A DNA stretch of 64,000 bases from Burkholderiaceae bacterium. Its GTDB lineage: Bacteria; Pseudomonadota; Gammaproteobacteria; Burkholderiales; Burkholderiaceae_E. Below, piece by piece: positions 52,540 through 61,089 of the stretch. Position 1 is the stretch's first letter. Each line of letters starts with the position of its first letter. The position numbers and the translations under genes are program-made. The stretch covers positions 33,081 through 97,080 of the forward strand of contig JAJTYR010000005.1 of assembly GCA_021463505.1 (NCBI GenBank), given 5' to 3'. The notes under the pieces are model-generated. The model ran no database searches and was not told the origin of the DNA. It saw only the letters and a program-made list of their open reading frames with translations.

Positions 52540-53157
52540 CGCGCCGCCGTACGCAGCCACGCGTGCACGAACTCGCAGAGTCGTTCCGCCGATGGCGGCG
52601 CACGTTCGCCCACGCGTTCGGCAAACCACTCGGAGAAGGCCATGAAGGGTTCGAAACGCGCGCCCGGCACGACGGTCGGGCACGTGTCTGCGGCTGCGCC
52701 GGCTGCCGCAGCGCCGGCGCGCCACGCAGCCGCTCGAGCCCCCCGATCCGGATCTCGTGCGGATCGAGCGCGTGCAGGCGGTCGAAGTCCGCGGCGAAGC
52801 TCGCGAGATCTTCGCCGGGCAGCCCCGCGATCAGGTCGACGTGCAGGCGCGCGTGCGTGTGCAACCACGCGACGAGCCCGCGCACCGGCGGCGGATCGCC
52901 GGCGAGCGCCCGCCGGCACAGTTCCGGGAACGACAGGTCGCCGGGGCCGGTGACCAGGAAGTCGGTGTCGTGGCCGATCGGCTGCGCATCGGTCTTGTGG
53001 CTGACCTCGGGGCCGCCCAGTACCAGTGTGAGGTCCGGTGCGATGCGCTGCAGGACCGCAACCAGCCGCGCGATCCGGGCGACGCGTGGCTGTAGCGGCA
53101 GTTCAGCGTGACGACAAGGATGTCGGGCACTGCGATCTCGGGCACGGCGGGCACAGC
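52540..53157 (-). pseudogene. Remnant of a B12-binding-domain radical SAM (DUF4080-type) gene
   Basis: Three pieces of one protein lie in different minus-strand frames. The N-terminus ([15 protein letters not shown], about 53103-53157) is followed in another frame by [20 protein letters not shown] and [20 protein letters not shown] (about 52714-53086), then in a third frame by [19 protein letters not shown] and [10 protein letters not shown] (about 52545-52665). The radical SAM CxxxCxxC part is gone: the text jumps from the B12-domain end straight to the late barrel motif. Intact relatives are several hundred residues long, so this has both large deletions and frameshifts. Confidence 0.8.
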
Positions 53158-53220
53158 GTAGCATCGCCCGCACGGCGCCGCTAAACTTGCGCTGTCCCCC
53201 CAGCGCGGAGGCGCACACCG

Positions 53221-53592
53221 ATGATCAGGCGTTCGATGGCGATCGCGCTGTGGCGTGCGCTGGCGATCACCTGCGTGGCGCTGGCGCTGCTGGGCACCGT
53301 GCTGCCGGTGTTGCCGACGGTGCCGTTCCTGCTGGTGGCCGCATGGGCCGGCAGCCGCGGCTGGCCGCGCCTCGAGGCCTGGTTGATCGGGCATCCGGCG
53401 CATGGGCCGGCGATCCAGCGCTGGCGCGATCACGGCGCGGTCCCGCGACGCGCCAAGTGGCTCGCTTCGATGATGATGGTCGTGAGTGCAGCGATCCTCG
53501 CGCTGTCGGCGGCGCCGCTGTGGCTGAAGTTCGCCGTTCCCGGCCTGATGGCGACGGTGGCCGCCTGGCTGTGGATGCGGCCGGAGGCCTGA
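53221..53592 (+). CDS. YbaN/DUF454 family inner-membrane protein
   Basis: 123 residues. Two or three membrane segments ([59 protein letters not shown]). The [20 protein letters not shown] and [19 protein letters not shown] stretches are DUF454 hallmarks. Function unknown in the family. GGAG precedes the ATG. Confidence 0.9.
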   Translation: MIRRSMAIALWRALAITCVALALLGTVLPVLPTVPFLLVAAWAGSRGWPRLEAWLIGHPAHGPAIQRWRDHGAVPRRAKWLASMMMVVSAAILALSAAPLWLKFAVPGLMATVAAWLWMRPEA

Positions 53593-53637
53593 ACCGGCGC
53601 CTGCCCCGGCTCGGCCGACCCCTGCCGAGGTGCAGCG

Positions 53638-54045
53638 CTATCCGAGCAGTGCGTGCGCAAAGCCCAGCGGGTGATGCGCGCGGGCGATCGAGACCATCAT
53701 CCCGAAGCAGGCGAGCGCGGCCACGAACCATGCGATGCGACTGCGCGGCGAGCGCGCGCGACGCAGCGCCATGACGCCGAGCACCACGTAGGCTGGCAGG
53801 AGCGCGAGCTTGGCCGCCAGCCACGGCTCGACGAACGGATTCAGGCGCAGCATCGCCAGCAGCAGCAGCGCCGCGGCCAGCAGTCCCGTGTCGATCAGGT
53901 AACTGGCGCGGCGCACCGGCGTCAGCCCGGGCCAGTGCGCCCCGGCAATGGTTGCAAGGCCGCGCAGCGTGAACAGGCTGCCGCTGAGCGTGACCAGCAG
54001 AATGTGCGCGAAGCGCGCCTGCGGATAGAAGTCGATCAGAGACAT
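53638..54045 (-). CDS. SirB2 family inner-membrane protein
   Basis: 135 residues from the ATG at 54045; 15 more upstream codons are open but look like leader. Four membrane segments. The family motifs FAHILLVTLSGSLFTLRGLA, PVRRASYLIDTGLLAAALLL and WLAAKLALLPAYVVLGVMAL are clear. Function unknown. Same strand as the DUF2249 gene upstream, 82 bp apart. Confidence 0.88.
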   Translation of the reverse strand: MSLIDFYPQARFAHILLVTLSGSLFTLRGLATIAGAHWPGLTPVRRASYLIDTGLLAAALLLLAMLRLNPFVEPWLAAKLALLPAYVVLGVMALRRARSPRSRIAWFVAALACFGMMVSIARAHHPLGFAHALLG

Positions 54046-54127
54046 CAGACGAACCGCGCGTCGCACGCTGGTGCGCCGCGGCACCGGCATGGCGCCGCGG
54101 CGCCGACGTTGCCGGCGGCAGCGCAGC

Positions 54128-54385
54128 TCAGCGCACCCGGAAGTCGATGACGATTTCGCCCGGATTGCGGCTCACGTAGCTGATCTCGACCTGGTCGCCG
54201 AAATGCCCGGCGATCTGGTTGAGCAGCGGTAGCGGATCGTGGTCGTTCATGAAGCGCATCGTCTCGCCGGGGTGCAGCGCCGACAGCGCGCCGAAGATCG
54301 CGGCGTGACGAAAGCGCTTGGCGATGCCGCGCGCATCGAAGGCGTAGGTGTCCTGCCCGAGGATGGGCAGCGCGTTTTCAGGCAT
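54128..54385 (-). CDS. DUF2249 domain protein
   Basis: 85 residues from the ATG at 54385 with CTGGAG upstream. The DUF2249 core is visible: FDARGIAKRFRHAAIFGALS, LHPGETMRFMNDHDPLPLLN and NPGEIVIDFRV. Such small proteins often go with nitrogen-oxide or anaerobic genes in proteobacteria. A promoter and an NsrR-like site lie just upstream; SirB2 follows downstream. Confidence 0.85.
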   Translation of the reverse strand: MPENALPILGQDTYAFDARGIAKRFRHAAIFGALSALHPGETMRFMNDHDPLPLLNQIAGHFGDQVEISYVSRNPGEIVIDFRVR

Positions 54386-54422
54386 CGAAGTTGCTCCAGG
54401 AGGGGTGTGGCGGAATCGCACG

Positions 54423-54458
54423 AAGATGACTTTAAAATATGTGTTTCTGGGTGGTCAA
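54423..54458 (-). promoter_or_regulatory. Promoter with NsrR-like site ahead of the DUF2249 gene
   Basis: TTGACC (54453-54458 on the minus strand) with 18 bases to TAAAGT. Overlapping it, 54423-54445 read on the plus strand as AAGATGACTTTAAAATATG followed by TGTT, which matches about 17 of 23 positions of the NsrR-type palindrome AAGATG-CATTTAAAATG-CATCTT. The stretch is markedly AT-rich for this window. Nitric-oxide control is inferred from the motif and from DUF2249. Confidence 0.42.
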
Positions 54459-54521
54459 GTCCGGGTCCACCCGTCTGATCCGGCCGCCCGGTGTGTCGCG
54501 CCCATGGCGTGCGGCGCACGG

Positions 54522-55574
54522 TCAGGCGTGCACCGGCCGGACAGTCGCGTGCGCAGGGCTGGCCAGCGCGCGCGCGCATTGGCCGACCAGTGCCGGTCCG
54601 CGGTAGACCAGCCCGGTGTAGAGCTGCACCAGTGTCGCGCCGGCGGCGACCTTGGCGCGTGCATCGTCGGCGCTCAGGATGCCGCCCACGCCGATGATCG
54701 GATAGTCGGCGGGCAGCGCGCGGCGCAGTTCGCGGATCACGCGATTCGAGGGCTCGAACACCGGTGCACCCGAGAGCCCGCCGGATTCGTCGGCGTGCGG
54801 CAGGCCGGTGACCGCGTCGCGCGAGACGGTCGTGTTCGTGGCGATCACCGCGTCGATCCGGTGGCGCGCGAGCAGGGCGGCGATCGCTGCCACCTGCCCG
54901 TCGTCGAGGTCGGGTGCGATCTTCAGTGCGAGCGGCACGCGCCGGCCGTGCAGCACGGCCAGTTTGCTCCGGCGTGCCTGCAGTGCGGCGAGCAGTTCGT
55001 CGAGTGCGTCGCCACCCTGCAACTGGCGCAGGTGCTTCGTGTTCGGCGACGAGATGTTCACCGTGACATAGCCCGCGTGCACGTAGACCCGCTCGAGGCA
55101 GGCCAGGTAGTCGTCGACCGCACGTTCGATCGGCGTGTCCGCGTTCTTGCCGATGTTCAGTCCGAGCACTCCGCGCCACTTCGCGCGGCGCACGTTGGCC
55201 ACGAATGCCTCGACCCCCGCGTTGTTGAAGCCCATCCGGTTGATCAGCGCCTCGCGCTGCGGCAGCCGGAACATCCGCGGTTTCGGGTTGCCCGGCTGGG
55301 GCCGCGGCGTGACGGTGCCGACTTCGATGAAACCGAAGCCGATCGCCGCCAGCGCGTCGATGTGCGCGCCATTCTTGTCGAGCCCGGCCGCCAGTCCGAC
55401 GCGGTTGCGAAAGCGCAAGCCCATGATCTCGACCGGATCCTCGACCGGGCAACCGGCGACCAGCCGCAGCGCGCCGAAGCGGGCGGCGCGATCGAGACTT
55501 CCCAGTGTCAGCTCGTGCGCGTCCTCGGGGTCGAGCGCGAAGAGCATGGGGCGCGCGAGCGCATAGGGATTCAT
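54522..55574 (-). CDS. pyrD: Dihydroorotate dehydrogenase (quinone), class 2
   Basis: 350 residues. Membrane-associated flavoenzyme oxidising dihydroorotate to orotate with quinone, in pyrimidine synthesis. The N-terminal helix ([20 protein letters not shown]), [57 protein letters not shown] and [15 protein letters not shown] are class 2 hallmarks. The start shares a base with the bpt stop (TGATG). Confidence 0.97.
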   Translation of the reverse strand: MNPYALARPMLFALDPEDAHELTLGSLDRAARFGALRLVAGCPVEDPVEIMGLRFRNRVGLAAGLDKNGAHIDALAAIGFGFIEVGTVTPRPQPGNPKPRMFRLPQREALINRMGFNNAGVEAFVANVRRAKWRGVLGLNIGKNADTPIERAVDDYLACLERVYVHAGYVTVNISSPNTKHLRQLQGGDALDELLAALQARRSKLAVLHGRRVPLALKIAPDLDDGQVAAIAALLARHRIDAVIATNTTVSRDAVTGLPHADESGGLSGAPVFEPSNRVIRELRRALPADYPIIGVGGILSADDARAKVAAGATLVQLYTGLVYRGPALVGQCARALASPAHATVRPVHA

Positions 55575-56320
55575 CACGCGCCGCTGGCGATGGCGTCTGC
55601 GCACGCCGCCCAGCGACCGTCGGCCAGGCATTCGATCGGCTGGAAGTTGGCCTTGTAGGCCATCTTGGGACTCTCGGCGATCCAGTAGCCGAGGTAGAGG
55701 TTCGGCAGACCGAGCTGACGGCACTGCTCGAGCTGCCAGAGGATGCTGTAGGTGCCGAAGCTCGCACCCGGCCAGCCGGGATCGAAGAACGTGTAGACCG
55801 AAGACAGTCCGTCTTCGAGGATGTCGATGATCGACACCATGCACAGCGTGCCGTCGGCCTGGCGGAACTCCACCAGGCGCGTGTTCACCTTGCTTTGCAG
55901 CAGGAACTGGGCGTACTGCTCGCGGCTGTCGTGGTCCATGCCGCCACCGGCGTGCCGGCTCGACTGGTAACGCAGGTACAGATCGTAGTGCTCCGGCGAG
56001 AAACCGAGCCGCGCGACCAGCGTGCGCAGGCCGCGGTGCGCGCGCCACGCGCGCCGCTGGCTGCGCGTGGGTTCGAAGCTCGCCACCGGTACGCGCACCG
56101 GCACGCAGGCCCGGCAGCCGTCGCAGTGCGGCCGATAGGTGAAGATGCCGCTGCGCCGGAAGCCGGCCTTCACCAGCTCGCTGTAGACGTCGGCGTTGAT
56201 CAGGTGATTCGGCGTGGCGACCTGGGAGCGCGCCTGGCGCCCGGGCAGATAGCTGCAGGGATAGGGCGCGGTCGCGTAGAACTGGAGTGCCGCGAACGGC
56301 AGTGCCTCGAGGTGCGTCAT
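55574..56320 (-). CDS. bpt: Aspartate/glutamate leucyltransferase Bpt
   Basis: 248 residues from the ATG at 56320, overlapping the aat stop (ATGA). Adds Leu to proteins with N-terminal Asp or Glu, marking them for ClpS/ClpAP. Motifs: [39 protein letters not shown] (Cys cluster) and [20 protein letters not shown] with [19 protein letters not shown]. Together with aat it provides both branches of the bacterial N-degron pathway. Confidence 0.95.
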   Translation of the reverse strand: MTHLEALPFAALQFYATAPYPCSYLPGRQARSQVATPNHLINADVYSELVKAGFRRSGIFTYRPHCDGCRACVPVRVPVASFEPTRSQRRAWRAHRGLRTLVARLGFSPEHYDLYLRYQSSRHAGGGMDHDSREQYAQFLLQSKVNTRLVEFRQADGTLCMVSIIDILEDGLSSVYTFFDPGWPGASFGTYSILWQLEQCRQLGLPNLYLGYWIAESPKMAYKANFQPIECLADGRWAACADAIASGA

Positions 56321-57048
56321 GCGTCCGGTAGCTCGATGCACGAGGCCCGCCAGTCGGGTCCGGGCTGTCGCACGAGCTCGGCGAGCTGCCGCAGGAACGA
56401 TGCGCGGGGAATCACGCGCGCTCCGAGCGAAGCCAGGTGGCGGGTGTCCTGCTGGCAGTCTATCACGCGAAAACCGTTGTCGCGCAGCAGTTGCACGAGC
56501 GCGGCCAGCGCCACTTTCGATGCGTCGGGCACGCGCGTGAACATCGATTCCCCGAAGAACATCCGCCCGATCGACACGCCGTAGAGTCCGCCCGCCAGCC
56601 GGTCGTCCTGCCACACTTCCACCGAGTGCGCTGCGCCGATGCGGTGCAGGTCGCCATAGGCAGCCGCAATGCCGGGCGTGATCCAGGTGCCTCGGCGGCC
56701 GTCGCGCGGCTGCGCACATTCGCGCAGGGTGCGCTCGAAGCAGGCATCGAGGCTCAGCCGCCAGCGCCGCTCGCGGCGCGCGCGTCGCATCGTCTGGCGC
56801 AGCGAGCGGCTCACCCTGAATTCGTCGAGGTGCAGCACCATCCGCGGATCGGGCGACCACCACAACACCGGCTGTCCCTCGGTGTACCAGGGGTAGACGC
56901 CGTGCCGGTACGCCTCGAGCAGTCGTGCTGCCGACAGGTCGGCGCCCGCGGCGAGCAGGCCATTGGGCTCGCACAGCGCCCGTGACGGATCGGGCAGTGG
57001 ATCGTTCGGGCCGATCCAGGTGAGCGTGCGTAGCGAAGGCGCAGCCAT
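56317..57048 (-). CDS. aat: Leucyl/phenylalanyl-tRNA--protein transferase Aat
   Basis: 243 residues. Adds Leu or Phe to N-terminal Arg/Lys. [59 protein letters not shown] and [16 protein letters not shown] are family hallmarks. Upstream nudix gene lies 30 bp away, downstream bpt overlaps. Confidence 0.97.
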   Translation of the reverse strand: MAAPSLRTLTWIGPNDPLPDPSRALCEPNGLLAAGADLSAARLLEAYRHGVYPWYTEGQPVLWWSPDPRMVLHLDEFRVSRSLRQTMRRARRERRWRLSLDACFERTLRECAQPRDGRRGTWITPGIAAAYGDLHRIGAAHSVEVWQDDRLAGGLYGVSIGRMFFGESMFTRVPDASKVALAALVQLLRDNGFRVIDCQQDTRHLASLGARVIPRASFLRQLAELVRQPGPDWRASCIELPDA

Positions 57049-57078
57049 CTTCCCGCTGTCGGGCGGTTGCGCCGCGCG

Positions 57079-57627
57079 TCAGTCCTTGCGCCGTGCCGGG
57101 TGTCGAAACGCGCCGATGTGCATCGAGAAGGCCCCGCGTGCGCAGTCGGCGAAGTACCAGCGCAAGGTCTGCTCGACGGTACGGAAAGCGATCGTATCCC
57201 AGGGGATGTCGGCTTCGGCAAACAGCTTCGCCTCGAGACTCTCCGGACCCGGATCGAGCGACGCATCGAGCATCTCGGCGAGGAAGAAGACGTGCACCTG
57301 GTTGACGTGCGGCACGTCCAGCATCGAAAACGGTTCGCCCAGCGCGATGCGTGCGCCCGCCTCTTCGGCCGTTTCGCGTTGCGCGCCCTCGGCGGTGGTC
57401 TCGCCGTTTTCCATGAAGCCGGCCGGCAGCGTCCAGAAGCCGTAGCGTGGCTCGATCGCGCGTCGGCACAACAGGACCCGGCCTTGCCACACCGGTACCG
57501 TACCCAGCACCAGTCTCGGGTTCTGGTAGTGGATCGTTCCGCAATGCGGACAGCCGTAGCGTGGCCGGTTGTCGCCAGGCGGCACGCTCAACAGGACTTC
57601 ATGGCCGCAAACCGAACAGAATTTCAT
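57079..57627 (-). CDS. Nudix hydrolase with N-terminal zinc ribbon
   Basis: 182 residues. N-terminal zinc ribbon with CSVCGH (Cys4, Cys7) and CPHCG, then the Nudix box in [20 protein letters not shown], ending AGARI, at about residues 70-94. This arrangement resembles zinc-ribbon ADP-ribose or FAD pyrophosphatases; the substrate is not determined here. First gene of the minus-strand nudix-aat-bpt-pyrD group. Confidence 0.9.
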   Translation of the reverse strand: MKFCSVCGHEVLLSVPPGDNRPRYGCPHCGTIHYQNPRLVLGTVPVWQGRVLLCRRAIEPRYGFWTLPAGFMENGETTAEGAQRETAEEAGARIALGEPFSMLDVPHVNQVHVFFLAEMLDASLDPGPESLEAKLFAEADIPWDTIAFRTVEQTLRWYFADCARGAFSMHIGAFRHPARRKD

Positions 57628-57803
57628 GAGCTGCGAAGGGGTTCGCGCGAGTGTAGCAGTGCGCGCTGGGCGTCTTGCGACGCGCCCGGCCGATCGCTGG
57701 CGCGCGCGTTCGGGCGCGGGCTCGCACCGGCCGCCGCGCAGGCCGCGGCGTCGCGTACCCGTCGGAGCGCTTGATTCCCGCCGGGGCCGGGTTCATGATT
57801 ACA

Positions 57804-57828
57804 AATGAAAGCGCGAAGCGTTCGCATT
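57804..57828. promoter_or_regulatory. Imperfect inverted repeat ahead of ftrA
   Basis: AATGAAAGCG..CGTTCGCATT pairs at most positions over 25 bp, with a perfect core GCGAA-GCG-TTCGC (57813-57825). It lies about 65 bp before the ftrA start. It does not match the classic Fur box well, but an operator for an iron- or stress-responsive regulator is a reasonable guess. Confidence 0.35.
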
Positions 57829-57892
57829 CAATGGATATGCGACCGGTGCCCGGCCTTTCACTTTCGTCGGTTTCTCTCCTGCAAGGACAACC

Positions 57893-58450
57893 ATGATTCC
57901 GGAGAAGCTCCTGGCCTGTATCGTCGGTGCCGCGCTCACGCTGTTCGCTTCACGGGCGTTTGCGCTCGAATACCCGATCGGCTCGCCGCAGAACGTGGCG
58001 GGCATGGAGGTGGCCGCCGTCTACCTGCAGCCGATCGAGATGGAGCCCGAGGGGCAGATGCGCAAGGCGGCCGACTCCGACGTGCATCTGGAAGCCGACA
58101 TCCACGCGCTCGCGGGCAACGCGAACGGCTATGCCGAGGGCGTCTGGATTCCGTTTCTGCTGGTGCGCTACGAAATCGCACGGGTCGGATCGAACGAGAC
58201 GATACGCGGCGACATGATGCCGATGGTGGCCAGCGACGGGCCGCATTACGGCGACAACGTCAAGCTGCAGGGGCCGGGCAAGTACCGGCTCAGGTTCAGG
58301 ATCTTTCCCCCCAACGCGCCCGAGAACCCGGCGGGCGCGCATTTCGGACGGCACACCGACCGGGCCACCGGCGTACGGCCGTGGTTCAGGCCGTTCGAGC
58401 TCGAGTGGGAGTTCACTTACGCCGGAATCGGCAAGAAGGGCGGGTACTGA
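57893..58450 (+). CDS. ftrA: Periplasmic iron-binding protein FtrA (P19/Tp34 family)
   Basis: 185 residues. Signal peptide (LLACIVGAALTLFASRAFA) cut near residue 25. Family motifs: GMEVAAVYLQPIEMEPEG with Met/Glu ligands, DVHLEADIHALAGNANGYAE, WIPFLLVRYEI and the late GPHYGDN His. P19-type proteins bind Fe/Cu in the periplasm and feed the FTR1 permease. AAGGAC precedes the ATG. First gene of a five-gene operon; stop is two bases before the next start. Confidence 0.9.
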   Translation: MIPEKLLACIVGAALTLFASRAFALEYPIGSPQNVAGMEVAAVYLQPIEMEPEGQMRKAADSDVHLEADIHALAGNANGYAEGVWIPFLLVRYEIARVGSNETIRGDMMPMVASDGPHYGDNVKLQGPGKYRLRFRIFPPNAPENPAGAHFGRHTDRATGVRPWFRPFELEWEFTYAGIGKKGGY

Positions 58451-58452
58451 CC

Positions 58453-59889
58453 GTGTGCCGGGCGGCGTGGATCGGGCTGGCGTTCGGTGCGTTCGGTGCG
58501 TTCGGTGCCTTCGGCGCGAACGCCCACGCGGACAGCGACACGGCGCGTCTCGAGGCGCAGATCCGCATGCTCACCGAGCGTGTCGAGCGACTCGAACAGC
58601 GCAACCGTGCGCTCGAGGAGATGCAGGCGCGCACCGAGCGTTCGCTCGCCACCGAGCGCCTGAGCGAGAACGAGCCCGAACTCGTCACGCGGCTCAAGGC
58701 GCTGGAGTACCAGACCTCGTCGATGCAGAAGCAGGCGCGGCGGATCGACACGCTCGACGGCATCAGCGTCGGCGCCAGCCTGACGACGATGGCGCAGCAC
58801 GTCGGCGCCGGCGATTCGGACACCGGCGCGACGCAGTCGCGCCTGGGTTACCGCGGCGACCTGTCGGTGACGCTGCCGGGTGGTTCGTTCGGCAGCGCCG
58901 AAGGCTCGTTTTTCACGCACCTGCGCTTCGGCCAGGGAACCGGCATCGGCCTGCGCCGTTCATTCGCGAGCCCGAACTCGATCGCATTCGAGGTCGGCGG
59001 CGTCACCGAACCCGATTCCTCGTTCGGCATTCTCGCGCAGGCCTGGTACCAGCTGTCGGTGCCGCTGCCGCTGGCCGGCTTCGCCCCGCATTCGAAGCAA
59101 AGGCTCGTCTTCAACGTCGGCAAGATCGATCCCTTCGCCTTCTTCGACCAGAACGCGATTGCCGACGACGAGACCGTGCGCTTCGCCAACAACGCCTTCG
59201 TCCACAATCCGCTGCTCGATGCCGGCGGTGACGTCGGCGCCGACGAGTACGGCTTCTCGCCCGGGGTGCGCGCGGCGTATGCCGACGACCGCGACCCGGG
59301 CCTCAGGTGGGGTGCGTCGCTCGGTGCCTTCGGCGCGGGCAGCGGCGCCAACTTCTCCGGTTCGCCGGGGCGCCCGTTCGTGATTGCCCAGCTCGAGGCT
59401 TCGCCCCGCATCCTGCAAGGCCTGGGCGGCAACTATCGCGTCTATGCGTGGCGCAATCCGCGCGCGAACGGTTTCGACGGTGGCGAGGCGCTGCACGCGG
59501 GCTGGGGCGCTTCGGTCGACCAGCGCGTCGACGACACCCTCACGCTGTTCGGGCGATACGGCCGGCGCACGAGCGGGCATGGCCGCTTCGATCGGGCACT
59601 CACGGTGGGCGCGGAACTCGGCGGCAGCGATTGGCAGCGCGCAGCCGACGCCGTGGGCTTCGCAGTCGGCTGGCTCGGCACGAGCGACGCGTTCCGCCGC
59701 GCGAGCGCCGACGGCACGCTGCTCGGGTACGCCGCCCGTGGATCGATTCGCATCGCCGAGCTCTACTACCGCCTTCGCCTGAACGACCACGTCGAGATCA
59801 CGCCTGGCGTGCAGCGCCTGCATCACGTCGGCGGCGATCCGGCCGCTTCGACCACGATCGTCGGCTTGCGTGCCAGGGTGGGGTTCTGA
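58453..59889 (+). CDS. Outer-membrane beta-barrel (porin-like) protein inside the ftr operon
   Basis: 478 residues from a GTG at 58453, two bases past ftrA. The signal peptide contains a 9-bp tandem repeat giving GAFGAFGAFGA. Residues about 30-95 form a coiled coil (TARLEAQIRMLTERVERLEQ), then antiparallel strands of amphipathic pattern run to the C-terminus, which ends in Phe (LRARVGF), as outer-membrane barrels do. Motifs such as VFNVGKIDPFAFFDQNAIAD and VYAWRNPRANGFDGG resemble carbohydrate-type porins. Its position suggests it passes iron (or an iron carrier) to FtrA, but the substrate is unknown. Confidence 0.75.
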   Translation: MCRAAWIGLAFGAFGAFGAFGANAHADSDTARLEAQIRMLTERVERLEQRNRALEEMQARTERSLATERLSENEPELVTRLKALEYQTSSMQKQARRIDTLDGISVGASLTTMAQHVGAGDSDTGATQSRLGYRGDLSVTLPGGSFGSAEGSFFTHLRFGQGTGIGLRRSFASPNSIAFEVGGVTEPDSSFGILAQAWYQLSVPLPLAGFAPHSKQRLVFNVGKIDPFAFFDQNAIADDETVRFANNAFVHNPLLDAGGDVGADEYGFSPGVRAAYADDRDPGLRWGASLGAFGAGSGANFSGSPGRPFVIAQLEASPRILQGLGGNYRVYAWRNPRANGFDGGEALHAGWGASVDQRVDDTLTLFGRYGRRTSGHGRFDRALTVGAELGGSDWQRAADAVGFAVGWLGTSDAFRRASADGTLLGYAARGSIRIAELYYRLRLNDHVEITPGVQRLHHVGGDPAASTTIVGLRARVGF

Positions 59890-59891
59890 CG

Positions 59892-60260
59892 GTGTGCGTC
59901 TCGCAGGTTGCCTCGCGGGTCGCTGCGCTGTGCGCCATGCTGTGCGCCGCGCTGTCTGGCGGCGTCGGCGTTTCGTCCGCTGCGGCGGCCGACGCGGTCG
60001 TCACGCACGCCGTCGTCGTGCGCGACGGACGGATCGAGCCGGCGCGGCTCGAAGTGCCCGCGGGCACGAAGATCAAGCTCACGATCCGCAACGAGGGATC
60101 GGGGCCCTGCGAATTCGAGAACCTCGACCTTCGGGTCGAGAAGGTGCTCGCGCCCGGTGTGAGTTCCTTTGTCGTCATTCACCGGCCGCGCCCCGGCACC
60201 TATCGCTTCTTCGACGAGTTCCATCCGGACACGTCGGAGATGCTGCTGATCGCGAAGTGA
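59892..60260 (+). CDS. ftrB: Periplasmic cupredoxin-like protein FtrB
   Basis: 122 residues from a GTG two bases after the porin gene. Signal peptide (AALCAMLCAALSGGVGVSSA), then a small cupredoxin domain: RIEPARLEVPAGTKIKLTIR, GPCEFENLDLRVEKVLAPG and FHPDTSEMLL. In FtrABCD, FtrB is thought to oxidise or relay iron between FtrA and the FTR1 permease FtrC. The usual blue-copper ligand set is not fully visible. Confidence 0.85.
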   Translation: MCVSQVASRVAALCAMLCAALSGGVGVSSAAAADAVVTHAVVVRDGRIEPARLEVPAGTKIKLTIRNEGSGPCEFENLDLRVEKVLAPGVSSFVVIHRPRPGTYRFFDEFHPDTSEMLLIAK

Positions 60261-60273
60261 CGGCGGATCCGCG

Positions 60274-61089
60274 ATGAACGCCCTGATCGTCGTCTGGCGC
60301 GAAAGCCTCGAAGCCATGCTCGTCATCGGCGTGCTGCTCGCCTGGATCGCACGCCAGCCTCGGGCTGCGCCGCTGCGCCGCGCGCTGTGGCAGGGCGTGG
60401 CCGGCGGCGTCGCGCTCGCGGGGCTGCTTGGCGCGGCGACCTTCCTCGCGCAAAGCCAGCTGCAGGGCGAGACGCTCGAGGGATTCCAGGTGGCGATGAT
60501 GCTCTTCGCCGCCGTGCTCATCGTGCAGATGGTGCTGTGGATGCGCCGGCACGGGCGCTCGATGCGCGACGAACTCGAGCAACGCGCCGCACAGGCGGCG
60601 GGTGGCCTCGGCCTGACGATCGTCGCTGCGCTCGCCGTGGCGCGCGAAGGCGCCGAGACCGTCGTCTTCCTCTATGGAGTCGGCATCGAGGCGGGAGGCG
60701 CTCGGGTCACTGCGATCATCGGCGTGCTCGCGGGTTTCGTGCTCGCTGCGGCCACTGCCTGGCTCGTCGCGCGCGGTGCGCGCTTTCTCAGCCACCGGCT
60801 GGTGTTTCGCACGAGCGAGATCCTGTTGCTGCTGGTGGCCGCGGCGCTGCTCGCCAGCGGCATCGACCGGATGATCGCGATGGACTGGATCCCGCCGATG
60901 CTCGACCCCGTCTGGGACAGTTCGGCGCTGCTCGACGACCGCCGCGGCGTGGGCCGGGCGCTCGCCGATCTCCTCGGGTATCGCGCGCGTCCGTCCGCGA
61001 CGCTGCTGCTCGCGTACCTGCTCTTCTGGCTCTCGGTGCTCGCCGGCGGGCGCGTGCATCGCACCGCCGAACGCAGGCTGCCGCGATGA
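60274..61089 (+). CDS. ftrC: FTR1-type iron permease FtrC
   Basis: 271 residues with about seven membrane segments. Both iron-binding REXXE motifs are intact: R9-E-S-L-E13 in the first helix and R124-E-G-A-E128 in the fourth. Inner-membrane permease of the FtrABCD system. Its stop overlaps the ftrD start. Confidence 0.94.
   Translation: MNALIVVWRESLEAMLVIGVLLAWIARQPRAAPLRRALWQGVAGGVALAGLLGAATFLAQSQLQGETLEGFQVAMMLFAAVLIVQMVLWMRRHGRSMRDELEQRAAQAAGGLGLTIVAALAVAREGAETVVFLYGVGIEAGGARVTAIIGVLAGFVLAAATAWLVARGARFLSHRLVFRTSEILLLLVAAALLASGIDRMIAMDWIPPMLDPVWDSSALLDDRRGVGRALADLLGYRARPSATLLLAYLLFWLSVLAGGRVHRTAERRLPR

Noticed and set aside
57790..57830. Fur box before ftrA
   Set aside because: The AT content and GATAAT-type hexamers of the Fur consensus are missing; only a different inverted repeat is present, listed separately with low confidence.
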